From the NCBI GenBank assembly GCA_041180805.1, contig JBEGQX010000150.1, positions 1-50,615 on the forward strand: a stretch of DNA of 50,615 nucleotides. The letters run 5' to 3'. The notes under the pieces were generated by a model. The model ran no database searches, was not told the origin of the DNA, and saw only the letters and a program-made list of their open reading frames with translations. Numbering within the stretch: position 1 is the first letter of the stretch; each line of letters opens with the position of its first letter. Shown one piece after another: positions 33,901 through 43,900 of the stretch. Both the position numbers and the translations under genes were made by a program. The stretch is from JBEGQX01 sp041180805 (GTDB taxonomy: Bacteria; Planctomycetota; Planctomycetia; Gemmatales; Gemmataceae).

Positions 33901-34328
33901 AAACCAGACTTGCACTTGCGATGGCGTTCCTGCTTTCGGTTTGGACAGTGGCTGAAGAAGTCGGCCCGGAACTTAAAAAACTTCAGGGAAGCTGGATACC
34001 GGTTAGCGCCGAACTTGCGGGTCAAAAGTTGCCGGATGATTTCCTTCGCAAGACCACGCTCATCATTGAGAAGGAAAATTATTCCAGCAAGGTGGGTGAT
34101 GTCACCGACAGGGGCAAAATCAAACTGGCGGGAAACGGCCCACCCAAAGCGATGGATATTACAAGTTCTGACCCGAACTATCAGGGCAAAAGTTTTCCCG
34201 CCATTTACGAGGTTGAGGGAAACAGCCTGATGGTGTGCTACGATCTGGAAGGAAAAAAACGCCCGGATGGATTCAAGTCTCCCAAGGGCTCCCAATGGTT
34301 TCTAGTGCAGTACAAGAAAGAGAAGTAG
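33897..34328 (+). CDS. Secreted TIGR03067-domain protein
   Basis: 143 residues with a signal peptide (residues 1-19). After that, ELKKLQGSWIPVSAELAGQKLP and the C-terminal GSQWFLVQYKK resemble the TIGR03067 domain typical of planctomycete secreted proteins. Function unknown. It starts by ATGA overlap with the DUF1648 gene and precedes an SGNH hydrolase gene by 20 bases. Confidence 0.8.
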   Translation: MKTRLALAMAFLLSVWTVAEEVGPELKKLQGSWIPVSAELAGQKLPDDFLRKTTLIIEKENYSSKVGDVTDRGKIKLAGNGPPKAMDITSSDPNYQGKSFPAIYEVEGNSLMVCYDLEGKKRPDGFKSPKGSQWFLVQYKKEK

Positions 34329-34348
34329 TTTCATAGAAAGGTTTCCTG

Positions 34349-35005
34349 ATGTTTGGAAAAAGTGTTCTTCTGGCGGTTTCTTTCATGGTGGCCTCTGCGT
34401 TTCAGGCCACGGAGGAACGAATTCTAAAGTATGAGAAAGACATTGCCGCCATCGAAAATAGACTTCAAAAAACTCCCCCCGGCAAAGATGCGATTTTCTT
34501 TGCAGGCAGCTCCACCATTCGCAAATGGAATGTTGCCCAGTCATTCCCGGGCATGAATGTGGTGAATGTTGGATTTGGCGGATCACAGACCCGTGATGTC
34601 ACTTATTATGCACCCCGGATCTTGCAACCATTCGCCCCCAAAACGATTGTTTTTTATGGCGGCGACAACGATATCAACGCCAAGCGAACCTCCACGCAGG
34701 TGTTTGAAGATTTCAAGGCTTTTGTTGCCTTGATACACAATAAAAACCCTGAAACAAAAATCCTTTACCTTGGCATCAAACCAAGCATCAAGCGTGAATC
34801 GCAATATGCGATTCAGAAGGAAGCCAACAAAATGGTTTCCGAATACTGCTCCAAAAACCCAAAGCTCACTTTCCTGGATACGGTTCCTCTCACCGTGGAT
34901 TCCAATGGCAAACCCAGGCCGGAACTTTTCGAGGAAGATGGGCTGCACCTTAATGACAAAGGCTACGCCATCTGGAGCAAACCCATCCAATCCCTTTTGA
35001 AGTAA
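34349..35005 (+). CDS. Secreted SGNH/GDSL-family hydrolase
   Basis: 218 residues with a signal peptide (1-20). The Block I region FFAGSSTIRKW carries the likely nucleophile Ser55; GFGGSQT supplies Block II; GGDNDIN Block III; and the C-terminal DGLHLNDKGYAIW the Asp-x2-His pair. The enzyme probably removes acyl or acetyl groups from a polysaccharide, given the neighbouring sulfatases. It ends 11 bases before the first sulfatase. Confidence 0.85.
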   Translation: MFGKSVLLAVSFMVASAFQATEERILKYEKDIAAIENRLQKTPPGKDAIFFAGSSTIRKWNVAQSFPGMNVVNVGFGGSQTRDVTYYAPRILQPFAPKTIVFYGGDNDINAKRTSTQVFEDFKAFVALIHNKNPETKILYLGIKPSIKRESQYAIQKEANKMVSEYCSKNPKLTFLDTVPLTVDSNGKPRPELFEEDGLHLNDKGYAIWSKPIQSLLK

Positions 35006-35016
35006 AGGTATTTGCA

Positions 35017-36459
35017 TTGAATACATTCCTGCTATTGGCGGCCGCACTCCTGGGGGCGGATTCCCCGAAACCAAACATCATCTGGTTTGTGGTGGAAGAT
35101 ATGTCGGCACATTTTTCCTGCTATGGGGAAAAGGCCATCTCCACTCCCATTGTGGACAACCTTGCACGGGATGGAACCCGGTTCAGCAAGGCGTTTGTCA
35201 CCGGGCCTATCTGCTCCATTTCCCGCAGCGCCATGATCACGGGTATGTATCAAACCGCCATCGGGGCACAACATCATCGTAGTGGCAGGGGTACTGAAAA
35301 GATCCAGCTTCCCGCTGGGGTGGTTCCTGTTCCGGTTCTTTTCCAACAAGCAGGATATTACACTTCGAATGGATCTTTCCCCCAGATTGCCAGGGGAAAA
35401 ACCGATTACAACTTTGAATTCAACCAGTCGATGTACAATGGCAGCGATTGGACCGGACGAAAGAAAGGGCAACCTTTTTTCGCGCAAGTTCAAATTCATG
35501 GTGGGAAATACCGTGAAGGCAAAAATTGGGATAACATTGTCCAGCGTGAACTTGGGAAGCCCATGGACCCAAATTCTCCCCTGCTGAAACTTCCACCCTA
35601 TTACCCCGATGACCCGGTGATTCGTTCGGATTGGGCCAGGTATCTTGACACCGTGCGTTACACTGACAAGATAGTCGGCCAGGTCCTTGAAAGATTGAAA
35701 AACGAAAAGGAACTGGAAAACACTGTCCTCTTCTTTTGGACCGACCACGGCATCAGCCATGCCCGCGGAAAACAATTCCTTTACGATGAAGGCATTCATG
35801 TTCCGTTGGTTATCTCTGGCAAAGGCATTGCAAAAGGCATCGTAAGAGACGACCTTGTTTCCCACATTGATATTGCTGCAACTTCGCTTTCGCTAGGTGG
35901 CATTCGTGTTCCTCAATGGATGCAGGGTAAAGACATTCTTGCCAAAGATTACAAGAAGCGGGAATATATTTTTGCCGCTCGCGACCGCGCCGATGAAACG
36001 GTGGATCACATCCGCTGTGCGCGTTCCAGCAGTTTCAAATACATTCGCAATTACCTGAACCAAAGACCACATCTTCAGCCTAATGCCTACAAGGACGGCA
36101 AAGAGATCGTGATCCAGTTACGCAAGCTGCATGAACAGAAAAAGTTGAACGCCATACAAGAACTGATTTTTTCCCCCACCCGCCCCGCTGAGGAACTTTA
36201 CGACCTGGAAAAGGATCCCTGGGAGATTAACAACCTTGCAATGAATCCTTCTTATGCCACGCAGATGGAAGCCCATCGCAAGGCGCTAAAGGAATGGGAA
36301 TCACAAAGTAACGACACGGGTCGCAAGCCGGAAACCAGCTCCCGCTACGACAGCGACATGGCGATGTACCTTAATGACATCAAGCGAAGCCCTGAAAGGC
36401 TCTCCATCATCCAGAGGAACATTCAGCAAATGAAAGCATGGGCCAGTCAGGGAAAATAG
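35017..36459 (+). CDS. Secreted sulfatase (Cys-type)
   Basis: 480 residues from TTG 35017 with a short signal peptide (1-14). The formylglycine motif CSISR (Cys66 to Arg70) is in GPICSISRSAMITG; it has Ile in place of the usual Pro. The metal-binding start IIWFVVEDMS (Asp28), FFWTDHG and GIHVPLV are intact. Sulfatases of this heparan-N-sulfatase-like group cut sulfate esters from glycans. It requires a formylglycine-generating enzyme, which is not in this window. No clear paralogue relationship to the second sulfatase. Confidence 0.93.
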   Translation: MNTFLLLAAALLGADSPKPNIIWFVVEDMSAHFSCYGEKAISTPIVDNLARDGTRFSKAFVTGPICSISRSAMITGMYQTAIGAQHHRSGRGTEKIQLPAGVVPVPVLFQQAGYYTSNGSFPQIARGKTDYNFEFNQSMYNGSDWTGRKKGQPFFAQVQIHGGKYREGKNWDNIVQRELGKPMDPNSPLLKLPPYYPDDPVIRSDWARYLDTVRYTDKIVGQVLERLKNEKELENTVLFFWTDHGISHARGKQFLYDEGIHVPLVISGKGIAKGIVRDDLVSHIDIAATSLSLGGIRVPQWMQGKDILAKDYKKREYIFAARDRADETVDHIRCARSSSFKYIRNYLNQRPHLQPNAYKDGKEIVIQLRKLHEQKKLNAIQELIFSPTRPAEELYDLEKDPWEINNLAMNPSYATQMEAHRKALKEWESQSNDTGRKPETSSRYDSDMAMYLNDIKRSPERLSIIQRNIQQMKAWASQGK

Positions 36460-36613
36460 AACTTTACCAACCCAGCGTTCAATGGTTGTTCCTTGGTTTG
36501 CAAGTGCCCTGGTTTCATGAATTTTAGGATAATGGGTTCTTGCTTCCGCCATATTTCCGGCCATAATCAATGTTCTTACAGATTTCAAACCTCCCACCCC
36601 ATGAGGACTTGCC

Positions 36614-37717
36614 ATGGAAAACCTTTCCCATCCAAAAATCAACCGCCGTGGAATGATTGCCGGCCTTGGCATGATGGCGCTTTCCCCTTTGGCCTTTGGT
36701 CAATCGGCAAAACGCGATTATTCACCCAACGCTAGCCCAGTTCGGTATCCTGATCCTGATATCATTGCCCTGGACAAACGGTTCGAAAAACTCAAGATTG
36801 GGAATACCCCTATCCAAAGGCTGGCAACAGGTTGCCTTTGGGCGGAAGGCCCCGCCTGGAACGGAGTTGGAAACTACCTGCTTTGGAGCGATATCCCCAA
36901 TGATCGCCAGCTTCGTTACCTGAACGAGGATAACCACGTCAGCGTTTTCCGCAAACCAGTGGGTTATTCCAATGGCAACACTTTCGATTATCAGGGCAGG
37001 CAGATTTCTTGCGAACATTCCAACCGCAGGGTGGTGCGATATGAATACGACGGCACCGTCACTGTTCTTGCAGACAAGGCGAATGGCAAGCCTTTCAACG
37101 CACCCAACGATGCCGTGGTTCACCCGGAAGATGGTTCCATCTGGTTTACCGATCCGGGCTATGGTTCGCTCTTTGAATATGAAGGCACCAAGGATCCTGG
37201 CTCAAGCCCACAGCCCACCCAGAAGGAGGCAATCTATCGTATAGATGCCAAGACCGGCGCCATCGAAAAGCTGACCGATGAACCCTTCAAGCCCAATGGC
37301 CTGTGCTTTTCGCATGATTACAAGAAGCTATATGTTGCGGAAACTGGCGCCTCTCATTATGAAAAAGCCCCCAAGAACATTTGGGTGTTTGACATCATTG
37401 ATGGCAAAAAACTTGGCCCCGCCCGTGAGTTCACCTCGATGAACCTGGAACTGAATGGCAAAAAGGTGGCTGGCTTTGCGGATGGCATCCGTTGCGATAC
37501 CAAGGGAAATATCTGGGCCAGCGCTGGCTGGGTTGGGGATGGTTATGATGGGGTGCATGTATTTGCGCCGGATGGTGCGCGCATCGGCCAGATTCTGCTT
37601 CCCGAAATCTGCAGTAATGTCTGTTTTGGTGGTCCCAAGCGTAATCGTTTATTCATGACTGCAAGCCAGTCCCTTTATGCGGTTTATGTGGAAGCCAGGG
37701 GCGCTCACATTAGCTAA
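36614..37717 (+). CDS. SMP-30/gluconolactonase-like protein with Tat signal
   Basis: 367 residues. The N-terminus NRRGMIAGLGMMALSP (Arg11-Arg12) is a Tat signal. The beta-propeller contains the SMP-30/LRE sequence features LWAEGPAWNGVG, NAPNDAVVHPEDGSIWFTDPGYG and NGLCFSHDYKKLYV. The enzyme group hydrolyses sugar lactones or binds metal in the periplasm. Separated from the first sulfatase by 154 bases, and followed 11 bases later by the second. Confidence 0.92.
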   Translation: MENLSHPKINRRGMIAGLGMMALSPLAFGQSAKRDYSPNASPVRYPDPDIIALDKRFEKLKIGNTPIQRLATGCLWAEGPAWNGVGNYLLWSDIPNDRQLRYLNEDNHVSVFRKPVGYSNGNTFDYQGRQISCEHSNRRVVRYEYDGTVTVLADKANGKPFNAPNDAVVHPEDGSIWFTDPGYGSLFEYEGTKDPGSSPQPTQKEAIYRIDAKTGAIEKLTDEPFKPNGLCFSHDYKKLYVAETGASHYEKAPKNIWVFDIIDGKKLGPAREFTSMNLELNGKKVAGFADGIRCDTKGNIWASAGWVGDGYDGVHVFAPDGARIGQILLPEICSNVCFGGPKRNRLFMTASQSLYAVYVEARGAHIS

Positions 37718-37728
37718 GGAATTCTTCC

Positions 37729-39057
37729 ATGCGTTTCGCATTCACACTGGCGTTTGCCCTGGCATATGTCTCCACGGGTTTTTCGCAATCGAAGCCACCC
37801 AATGTGGTGATGATAGTTTCGGATGACCAGGGTTGGGGTGATTACTCCTTCATGGGTCATCCCCAGATCAAGACCCCGAATTTAGACAAGCTGGCCAGCC
37901 AAAGTCTTGTGTACCGCCGGGGGTATGTGCCAAGTTCGCTTTGCTGCCCTTCGCTGGCCAGCCTGCTGACCGGTAAATACCCACACCAGACAAAGGTCAC
38001 CGGGAACGAACCCCCCGCCCCCGAAGGCAAGGGTATGGCACAACGCTACAAGGATCCTGCCTTTCTGGCGCAAGTGAACCGCTTGAATGGCTTCATGGCG
38101 GAACACCCGCGCATTCCAGCAGAGCTGGGCAAAGCTGGTTACCTCAGCTTTCAGACAGGCAAATGGTGGGCTGGTAATTTCAAGACCGGTGGCTTCACCC
38201 ATGGCATGTCCCATGGAGATCAGGCCGCAGGCGGCCGCCATGGTGATGAGGGACTGAAGATTGGTCGCCAGGGCATGAAGCCCATCTTTGATTTCATGGA
38301 TAACGCCGCTGACAAGCCTTTTTTCATTTGGTACGCACCCATGCTACCCCATTCACCCCACAATCCGCCGGAAAGGTTTCTTGCGAAGTACCGTGATAAA
38401 ACTCCTTCCATTCACCTGGCCAGATATTGGGCCATGTGTGAATGGTTTGATGAGTCATGCGGCGAACTTCTGGGTTATCTCGACAAAAAAGGTATCGCGG
38501 ACAACACTCTGGTGGTCTATGTAACCGACAACGGATGGATCCAGCAGGAAAACAATCCCAACTACCGTGTGGATTCCAAGCAATCTCCGTATGATGGAGG
38601 CCTTCGTACACCCATCATGCTTCGGTTGCCCGGGAAGATCACTCCTCGCATGGATGATAACCCGGTTTCCTCATTGGATATCGCCCCAACCATCTACAAG
38701 GTTTGCGGTCTGCCTGTTCCCAATGGTCTGAACGGGGTGGATCTTCGGGATGCCAAAGCAGTTACCTCCAGGGAAACTATTTTTGGTTCCTGCTTTTTAC
38801 ACAATGCGGTAGATATCGAGAGACCGGACAAGAACCTCACCTGGAGATGGTGTGTTCAGGGGGATTGGAAGCTGATTATCCCCAACAAAACAAATGCAAA
38901 GGGTGGCATCAAGATTCCCGGAGAACCTGTAGTGGAACTTTACAACATCAAGGATGACCCACAGGAGAACAAAAACCTTGCATCCTCCAAGTCTGACATG
39001 GTGAAAAAACTAACCGCCAGCCTCGATGGCTGGTGGAATCCCCAAACCAAACCTTAA
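37729..39057 (+). CDS. Secreted sulfatase, variant formylglycine motif
   Basis: 442 residues with a signal peptide ending near FSQS. Metal site VVMIVSDDQGWGDYS and active-site motif VPSSLCCPSLASLLTG are present. The motif is Cys72-x-Pro-Ser-Leu76, where most sulfatases have CxPSR; related planctomycete proteins also show Leu, so it may be a subgroup. FFIWYAPMLPHSPH and YVTDNGW fit the arylsulfatase family. Likely removes sulfate from a polysaccharide or substrate fragment together with the neighbouring secreted proteins. Confidence 0.9.
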   Translation: MRFAFTLAFALAYVSTGFSQSKPPNVVMIVSDDQGWGDYSFMGHPQIKTPNLDKLASQSLVYRRGYVPSSLCCPSLASLLTGKYPHQTKVTGNEPPAPEGKGMAQRYKDPAFLAQVNRLNGFMAEHPRIPAELGKAGYLSFQTGKWWAGNFKTGGFTHGMSHGDQAAGGRHGDEGLKIGRQGMKPIFDFMDNAADKPFFIWYAPMLPHSPHNPPERFLAKYRDKTPSIHLARYWAMCEWFDESCGELLGYLDKKGIADNTLVVYVTDNGWIQQENNPNYRVDSKQSPYDGGLRTPIMLRLPGKITPRMDDNPVSSLDIAPTIYKVCGLPVPNGLNGVDLRDAKAVTSRETIFGSCFLHNAVDIERPDKNLTWRWCVQGDWKLIIPNKTNAKGGIKIPGEPVVELYNIKDDPQENKNLASSKSDMVKKLTASLDGWWNPQTKP

Positions 39058-39067
39058 AGGAAAAACC

Positions 39068-39595
39068 ATGAGGATAATTCCACGTCTGGCAATGTTGGCA
39101 ATGGCTTTCAGCATGCCCTTGCTAGCCCAGGAAACCAAGCCCCTGCTGAACCCAAAGGATCTTTCCGGGTGGAAGATGGCAAAGGGCGGAGAACTCCTGG
39201 ATGGCAAATCAGATGCAGCAAACAAGCGCTTTATCATGAAAGATGGTGTTCTAACCATCGATCCAAAGGTTAAAGGGGATATTACCATCCAGACAGTTAA
39301 AGAATTTTCTGGGGATGTGCATATCAAATTTGAATTCAAACCAGATGCCAAGTGCAACAATGACACATTCCTGAGGGGGATAAAGTTTGACCTTAAGAAA
39401 CCGGATGTGAAGAACCTGAAGGTTGATGAATGGAACCAGTTTGAAATCATCGTGCGGGGCGATAGCTCGGAATATAAATGCAACGGTGAAAGCCTGAAGA
39501 CCTTCAAAATCAAGCCTGGCAAGACTCCATTTGGAATCCGAGCCGAGTTTGGCGGAATTGAAATCAGGAACCTTACTGCCAGCGAAAAGCCCTGA
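39068..39595 (+). CDS. Secreted DUF1080-domain protein (3-keto-disaccharide hydrolase-like)
   Basis: 175 residues from ATG 39068, which yields a signal peptide (1-20); an upstream ATG at 39026 overlaps the previous gene and is rejected. DUF1080 signatures: LLNPKDLSGWKMAKGG, DVHIKFEFKPDAKCNNDTFLRG, and IRAEFGGIEIRNLTA. The fold is a beta-sandwich like family-16 lectins and some members hydrolyse 3-keto sugars. It follows the second sulfatase by 10 bases and is the last gene in the operon. Confidence 0.88.
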   Translation: MRIIPRLAMLAMAFSMPLLAQETKPLLNPKDLSGWKMAKGGELLDGKSDAANKRFIMKDGVLTIDPKVKGDITIQTVKEFSGDVHIKFEFKPDAKCNNDTFLRGIKFDLKKPDVKNLKVDEWNQFEIIVRGDSSEYKCNGESLKTFKIKPGKTPFGIRAEFGGIEIRNLTASEKP

Positions 39596-39633
39596 GAAAA
39601 TCTTTTCCATTCCACGATTGTAAGGATCCACTT

Positions 39634-39666
39634 CTGGCTGCCCGGCAATTAATGCTCGGCAGCCAG
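39634..39666 (+). terminator. Hairpin after DUF1080 gene
   Basis: A perfect 9-bp inverted repeat (CTGGCTGCC at 39634-39642, GGCAGCCAG at 39658-39666) with a 15-base loop lies 38 bases after the stop. It has no T tract, so it may be a Rho-dependent or mRNA-stability element rather than a classical terminator. Confidence 0.45.
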
Positions 39667-39728
39667 CTTGCATTTGATTAGAATTTCATCAAGGATTAAA
39701 AAGAATCTCATTCCAGGACGGATGGATC

Positions 39729-40913
39729 ATGCTGAAATATCTTCCACCTGCATTTTGTTTTGTACTGTTAATGACAGTAGGGTGCACCCCAAAGCTTCCC
39801 AAGCTGGAACCAGATGGCCCATTGCCAGGCCAAGTCAGTGAGGTTATTGAGAGAGTAATCATAGACAATGTGCGCTTTACCGCCAGGTTTAACGCAATCA
39901 ATTATGTGGATGTTCGTCCAAGAACCACCGGCTACATCACTTCCACACCTTTCAAGGAAGGTGCGATCGTTAAAAAGAATGATGTTCTTTTCAAGATTGA
40001 TGAACGGCCTTACAAGGCAAAATACGACGATCAACTAGGACAGGTAAAACTGTATGAGGCAAAGCTGAAGCTGGCCAAGGCGGACAACCTTCGTGCCAAG
40101 GAAGTTGCAAAAACGCCTGGAGCCATCAGCAAGCAGGATCTGGACAAGTACCAGGCCGCCGAGGAAGAGGCCATGGCTGCGGTGGAGGCCTCGAAAGCAG
40201 GTCTTGAGGTATACAGGCTCAACTTGGAGTTTTGCACAGTCACATCACCCATCGAGGGAAGAATAAGCAAATATTATGTCACCCTGGGGAATTTGGTAAA
40301 CCAGGACTCGACTCTTCTGACCACCATTGTTTCCATTGACCCCATTTATTGTTACTTCGACACCGACGAACGAACTCTACTGACACTTTTGCGAAGGATA
40401 CAGTCTTCATCAACGGATTATGGACAGGGAAAATCCTATCCGGTTTTTATTGGTCTTGCGGATGAGAAGGGTTTTCCTCACAAAGCGATGCTGAATTTCA
40501 CCAACAATCAGGTGGATTCGCAGACCGGAACTCTCACACTTCGCGCAATTATTGATAATCCGGTTAAAAACGAAAGACCTTTGTTTATTTCTGGAATGTT
40601 TTGCAGGGTCATCCTACCTATCAGCAATCCCTACAAGGCACCACTGGTTTCCGACAAGGCCATCGGCACCGACCAGGGATTGAAATTTGTCTATGTTCTT
40701 GGTGCGGACAACAAACTGGAATACAGGCGTGTCACAGTTGGAGACTTGGAACCGGACAACCTTCGTTCGATAAAGTCGGGATTAAAGGCTGGAGAAAAGA
40801 TTCTTGTCACAGGCATTCACATGTTCAAACCCGGAATGAAAATAGCCCCCGAGGTGATTGACATGCCCAAGCTTAATATCGATGCCAGTGAAAACAAGTT
40901 GGGCGACAAGTGA
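39729..40913 (+). CDS. RND efflux periplasmic adaptor (membrane fusion) protein
   Basis: 394 residues. A lipoprotein-like N-terminus (LLMTVGC, Cys19) is followed by the barrel-sandwich/lipoyl half DVRPRTTGYITSTPFKEGAIVKKND, a helical hairpin about 100-160 (LKLAKADNLRAKEVAK) and VTSPIEGRISKYYVTLGNLV. It bridges the inner-membrane pump and the outer-membrane channel. The GTGA overlap (40910-40913) with the first pump implies co-translation. Only this one adaptor is seen for two pumps. Confidence 0.93.
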   Translation: MLKYLPPAFCFVLLMTVGCTPKLPKLEPDGPLPGQVSEVIERVIIDNVRFTARFNAINYVDVRPRTTGYITSTPFKEGAIVKKNDVLFKIDERPYKAKYDDQLGQVKLYEAKLKLAKADNLRAKEVAKTPGAISKQDLDKYQAAEEEAMAAVEASKAGLEVYRLNLEFCTVTSPIEGRISKYYVTLGNLVNQDSTLLTTIVSIDPIYCYFDTDERTLLTLLRRIQSSSTDYGQGKSYPVFIGLADEKGFPHKAMLNFTNNQVDSQTGTLTLRAIIDNPVKNERPLFISGMFCRVILPISNPYKAPLVSDKAIGTDQGLKFVYVLGADNKLEYRRVTVGDLEPDNLRSIKSGLKAGEKILVTGIHMFKPGMKIAPEVIDMPKLNIDASENKLGDK

Positions 40914-43900
40914 TATCAAACTTCTTCATTGACCGTCCCATCTTCGCCTCGGTGGTGTCTATTTTCATCACCATTGCTGGTGCTTTGGCCCTTTTATCAT
41001 TGCCAATTGCGCAATATCCACCAGTCGCCCCGCCCACGGTGCAGGTTTCGGTTGTTTACCCCGGTGCCAGCGCCCAAGTCGTTGCGGATACCATTGCAGC
41101 ACCCATAGAGCAGCAGGTAAATGGTGTGGAGAACATGCTGTATATGTCATCCACATCAGACAACACAGGCCTTTACAACCTAACCATTACCTTTGCCTTG
41201 AACACCGATCTGAACACTGCATTGGTAGCTGTGCAAAATCGCGTAAACCTGGCTGTGCCACAGTTGCCCAAGCAGGTGCAAAAACAGGGATTGTTAATCA
41301 AGAAAAAGTCCCCAAATATCCTACTGGCAGTGAACTTCTTCTCCCCCGATGGAAGGTATGACGACATTTATCTATCGAATTACGCCACCATTCATGCGAA
41401 GGACGAGATTTTCCGCCTGGATGGAGTTGGCGACATCGCCATGCTTGGACAGCGGGATTACGCAATCCGTGCCTGGATTGATCCCCAGAAAATAGCCCAC
41501 CTAAACCTTGGCACCGATGATATTGTAAAGGCCATCCAAGAGCAAAACGCCCCAATTTCATCAGGCAGGCTGGGTCAGGCACCATCCCCGCAATCCATGG
41601 AAAACCAGTTTCCATTCAATGGCCTTGGCAGGTTGGCTAATACCGAACAATTTGGAGAGATTATCCTTCGTTCCAGCAACATGGATGGCCAAAGCCCCGG
41701 CACTTCACCAAAAATGGTGAAACTAAAAGATGTTGGACGAGTGGAACTGGGCGCATTGCGCTATGACATGGATGCGACCATTGATGGCAAACCCTCTGTT
41801 GCCATTGCAGTATTTCAGCTTCCTGGCACCAATGCGCTGGATGTCGCGGACCGGGTGAAAAGGAAGATGGCGGAACTTGCCAAAAATTTCCCACCTGGTC
41901 TTGAATACATCATCGTGTACGACACCACTCCGTTTATCAGCGAATCGATCATGGAAGTTTTCAAGACTCTTCGTGATGCGATTGTCCTGGTGGGAATTGT
42001 GGTGCTTGTTTTTCTGCAAAGCTGGCGGGCCACCATTATCCCCTTGATTGCTGTTCCAGTTGCAATCATTGGAACCTTTGCGTTCATGGCAATGCTGGGA
42101 TATTCGGTAAACAACATTTCCCTGTTTGGCATGGTGCTTGCGATTGGCATTGTGGTGGATGATGCGATTGTGGTGGTGGAAAATGTGGAGCGCTGGCTGG
42201 AGAAAGGTGAAACGCCAAAAAATGCCGCACGCAAGGCAATGCAGGAGGTTACCGGTCCGGTCATTGCGGTGGCGCTTGTGCTGTGCGCGGTCTTCATCCC
42301 CTGCTCATTCATCAGTGGCATTACCGGCCAGTTTTTTAGCCAGTTTGCTGTCACCATTTCCGTATCCACGGTGCTTTCAGCCATCAACTCGCTAACCCTT
42401 AGCCCGGCATTGGCCTCCATTCTCCTGAAACCCCATGGCAGCAAGAAAGATATTCTCCAGAAATTCATAAATCTGGTTCTCGGATGGTTCTTCTGGATTT
42501 TCGAAAAAACATTTAGCCTGTGTGTATCCACATATGGGTGGATGGTGGGCAAATGTCTCAGGGCAAGTTTTCTGGTCCTGATTCTTTATGGATTGCTTGT
42601 TTTTCTCACTACTGGGCTTTTCCAGAAAATCCCAAAGGGATTCATTCCAGACCAGGATCAGGGATGGCTTCTTCTCAATGTCCTCATGCCTGACGGTGCA
42701 AGCGTCAGGCGTTCCAAGGAAATGATGACAAAAATAGAAGAGGAAACCCTGAAAATACCAGGTGTTGGTCATACCATGAGCACTTCAGGGTATTCCCTGC
42801 TGTTCAACGCCTTCGCATCCAATAATGCATCCATGTTCATTATTTTGGATCCTTTCGAAAAGCGTAAGGCCCCCGGCACGGATGCCCGTTCCATTCTCGC
42901 AAAACTCAATGCCAAAATATGGGAGATCAACCGGGAAGCCAAAGTATCCATACTCGGTGCACCACCTGTTCCCGGAATTGGAACCGCAAGCGGATTCAAG
43001 TTGATGATTGAGGACCGGGGAGACATGGGGGCCCTGGCACTTCAGGAGGAAACTGAAAAACTGCTTGAAAAGAAATCATCCATTCCCGGATTGTTTGTTT
43101 TCTTTTCACTTTATCAGGCTCGCACACCCCAGTTGTTCGCAGATATTGACCGTGAAAAGGTGCGGGCCCTGGGAGTTCATTTCCAGGACCTCAACAATAC
43201 CTTGAATTCGCTGGTTGGATCATTGTTCGTGAACAATTTCAACGCCTTTGGCAGGTTCTGGCAGGTTACCATGATGGCAGATGCCAATTTCAGGGACCAA
43301 ACAAAGTCTATCGATCTTATTAAAGTTAAAAACGATCAGAAAACCATGGTGCCTCTGGGATCCATGGTTCGTTTTCGTGATGTAAACGGCCCTTCCATGG
43401 TCATTCGTTACAATCTGTACCGTTCCTCCCCGGTAAACGGATTCAACCTTCCCTGGATTCTAAGTTCGGCGGATGCAGTCAGGGTGGTTGGGGAAACCGC
43501 TTCAAAAACCCTGGCACCAACCATGGGTGTGGAATGGACCGAACTAAGCTTGCTTCAGATCATGGAAAGCACTGATTTTCGCAACAAGATTGTATTCCCC
43601 CTGGCGGTTATCTTCGTATTCCTCGTCTTATCAGCACAATACGAAAGCTGGAGCCTTCCTCTGGCGGTTATTTTGGTTGTTCCTGTCTGCATTTTTTCAG
43701 CATTGATTGGAACCATCGTCGGGATGACAGGCATCAACCTGTTCACGGAAATCGGACTGGTGGTACTGGTTGGCCTGTGCAGCAAGAATTCGATCCTGAT
43801 CGTGGAGTTCGCAAAGGATCTGCACGAGAAGGGCCAACCCCTGAAAGAGGCAACCATCGAGGCTTGCAAGCTGCGGTTGCGCCCCATCCTGATGACATCG

